DNA from: an uncultured Lachnospiraceae bacterium
GTDB taxonomy: Bacteria > Bacillota > Clostridia > Lachnospirales > Lachnospiraceae
NCBI GenBank assembly: GCA_902772565.1
Contig: CACYBJ010000251.1
Span: 1-6,089 of the forward strand
Direction: 5' to 3'
DNA: 6,089 bases
In this document: positions 5,411 through 6,089 of the stretch, in pieces
How the letters are laid out: each line of letters opens with the position of its first letter
Position numbering within the stretch: position 1 is the first letter of the stretch
Made by a program: the position numbers and the translations under genes
The notes under the pieces: model-generated
The model's input: the letters and a program-made list of their open reading frames with translations, nothing else
What the model was told of the DNA's origin: nothing
Database searches by the model: none

Positions 5411-5986
5411 TTAAACATCTCTTGCAGATCCGTCGATACTGCCGTCCGAATTAAAAGGTGAATCCGTGAACTTGAAAAATGATACTATATCAAGCACAGC
5501 ATTGATACACAAAACAACTCCGATGGCAATCCAGATGGTCTTCGATGCAGACTTGTAGAAAAGAATCGCAAATATCGCAAGGGCGAACAATACAACCATG
5601 CTTACAGTCTGCATAACACCTGGATTCATACCGAGCTTTCTTGCATTAAGAAAGATGGAAAGCTGTCCCAGAGCCACAAACAGCAGGATTACACCAAGAA
5701 GAATGGTTAAGAAATTACTGATGGCATTTATGATTGCTCCACCGGCAAAGAAGAATACCAGACCCAAAATACCGAGAATCACGGCAGATGTAATTGCACC
5801 TGCCGGCTTGTTGTCATCTGTAAAATACTTAACAAGATTAACTATGGCAAATATAAGGCATATGCCTCCTGCGATACTCATAATAAGGTCGAAAACCTTA
5901 TTGTAGTCCATGATTAGCATTACACCGAATACCAGTTTGATAAGCATTGGTGCAAGAAACGCTGCTCTTCCTTTGATCTTTTTCAT
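5411..5986 (-). CDS. Six-helix integral membrane protein, DUF308/HdeD-like
   Basis: The 191-aa protein is almost entirely hydrophobic, with six predicted membrane segments at roughly 8-28, 33-53, 63-83, 88-113, 124-144 and 149-171, a short basic N terminus (KKIKGR) and a polar acidic tail (about 174-191, with DSPFNSDGSIDGSARDV). The pattern of three helix pairs with small residues (GGICLIF, GILGLVF, GVILLFVALG) resembles the DUF308 family, whose E. coli member HdeD is linked to acid resistance; its biochemical role is unknown, and that function should not be carried over here. The frame is open to 6073. ATGs at 5992 and 5986 are both possible. I prefer 5986 because AGGAG (5996-6000) lies 9 nt before it but only 3 nt before 5992. 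The gene ends at its own terminator and is flanked on both sides by hairpin-rich DNA. Confidence 0.75.
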   Translation of the reverse strand: MKKIKGRAAFLAPMLIKLVFGVMLIMDYNKVFDLIMSIAGGICLIFAIVNLVKYFTDDNKPAGAITSAVILGILGLVFFFAGGAIINAISNFLTILLGVILLFVALGQLSIFLNARKLGMNPGVMQTVSMVVLFALAIFAILFYKSASKTIWIAIGVVLCINAVLDIVSFFKFTDSPFNSDGSIDGSARDV

Positions 5987-5995
5987 TTTCATTTT

Positions 5996-6000
5996 CTCCT
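5996..6000 (-). promoter_or_regulatory. Ribosome binding site deciding the DUF308-like start
   Basis: AGGAG preceded by a run of As on the minus strand. Its 9-nt distance to the ATG at 5986 is normal, while 3 nt to the ATG at 5992 is too short, and the upstream ATG at 6073 lies in a hairpin repeat with no such site in view. Confidence 0.65.
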
Positions 6001-6014
6001 TTTTTTTCTTGAGA

Positions 6015-6083
6015 GCCACGCCATTCAAAGTCCACTTCGTGGAGGCGTGGCCTACGTGCTGCAAAGTTTTCATAGAAAACTTT
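6015..6083. repeat. Second hairpin block upstream of the DUF308-like gene
   Basis: GCCACGCC (6015-6022) pairs with GGCGTGGC (6044-6051), and inside it TCCAC (6031-6035) pairs with GTGGA (6039-6043) around TTC, leaving an 8-nt bulge on one side. Next, AAAGTTTTC (6063-6071) pairs with GAAAACTTT (6075-6083) around ATA. Neither has a clear terminator U-tract on the plus strand. On the minus strand they would form the distal leader of the DUF308-like mRNA or the end of an upstream element cut by the window. The protein frame that runs through it is not credible. It could be a dispersed repeat. Confidence 0.5.
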
Positions 6084-6089
6084 ACACCA

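Noticed and set aside
5987..6073. N-terminal extension of the DUF308-like protein
   Set aside because: Encoded by the hairpin block and a poly-lysine run; a good ribosome site lies just before the internal ATG at 5986.

Overview
The window carries an arginine-biosynthesis locus from what looks like a low-to-mid GC Gram-positive anaerobe of the Clostridia, probably Lachnospiraceae. I infer this from strong GGAGG-type ribosome sites, A/T-rich promoters with perfect TATAAT boxes, codon use, the style of the proteins, and an acidic Thr/Ser/Asp-rich lipoprotein. No rRNA or other taxonomic marker is present, so the family assignment is an inference.

Left half (1-2694, minus strand): an operon read right to left, argJ - argB - argD, with short gaps of 38 and 17 nt. 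ArgJ makes N-acetylglutamate by recycling the acetyl group from acetylornithine, ArgB phosphorylates it, and ArgD (cut by the left edge) transaminates the later semialdehyde. The reductase ArgC, which works between ArgB and ArgD, is not in the visible part.

Centre (2695-3044): a 350-nt divergent control region between argJ and argG. It has a promoter for each direction and several sequences that fit the TGNAT-N4-ATNCA core of ArgR/AhrC ARG boxes. Two on the argJ side lie in a perfect 13-bp direct repeat with 22-bp periodicity. Two on the argG side lie one upstream of the -10 box and one in the leader. The layout suggests that one arginine-responsive repressor controls both transcripts.

Right of centre (3045-4280, plus strand): complete argG (argininosuccinate synthase), the penultimate step to arginine, followed by a strong hairpin terminator that also works on paper in the other direction. 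A convergent gene for a small secreted lipoprotein of unknown function follows (4414-5067, minus).

Right end (5068-6089): a non-coding stretch of back-to-back hairpins (5180-5376), a minus-strand terminator (5377-5403), a gene for a six-helix DUF308/HdeD-like membrane protein (5411-5986, minus), and a second hairpin block (6015-6083) in front of that gene. The hairpin blocks are the least explained part of the window and could be dispersed repeats or a structured RNA. I saw no tRNA, rRNA, CRISPR array, transposase or phage gene. Most of the window is an ordinary amino-acid biosynthesis locus.
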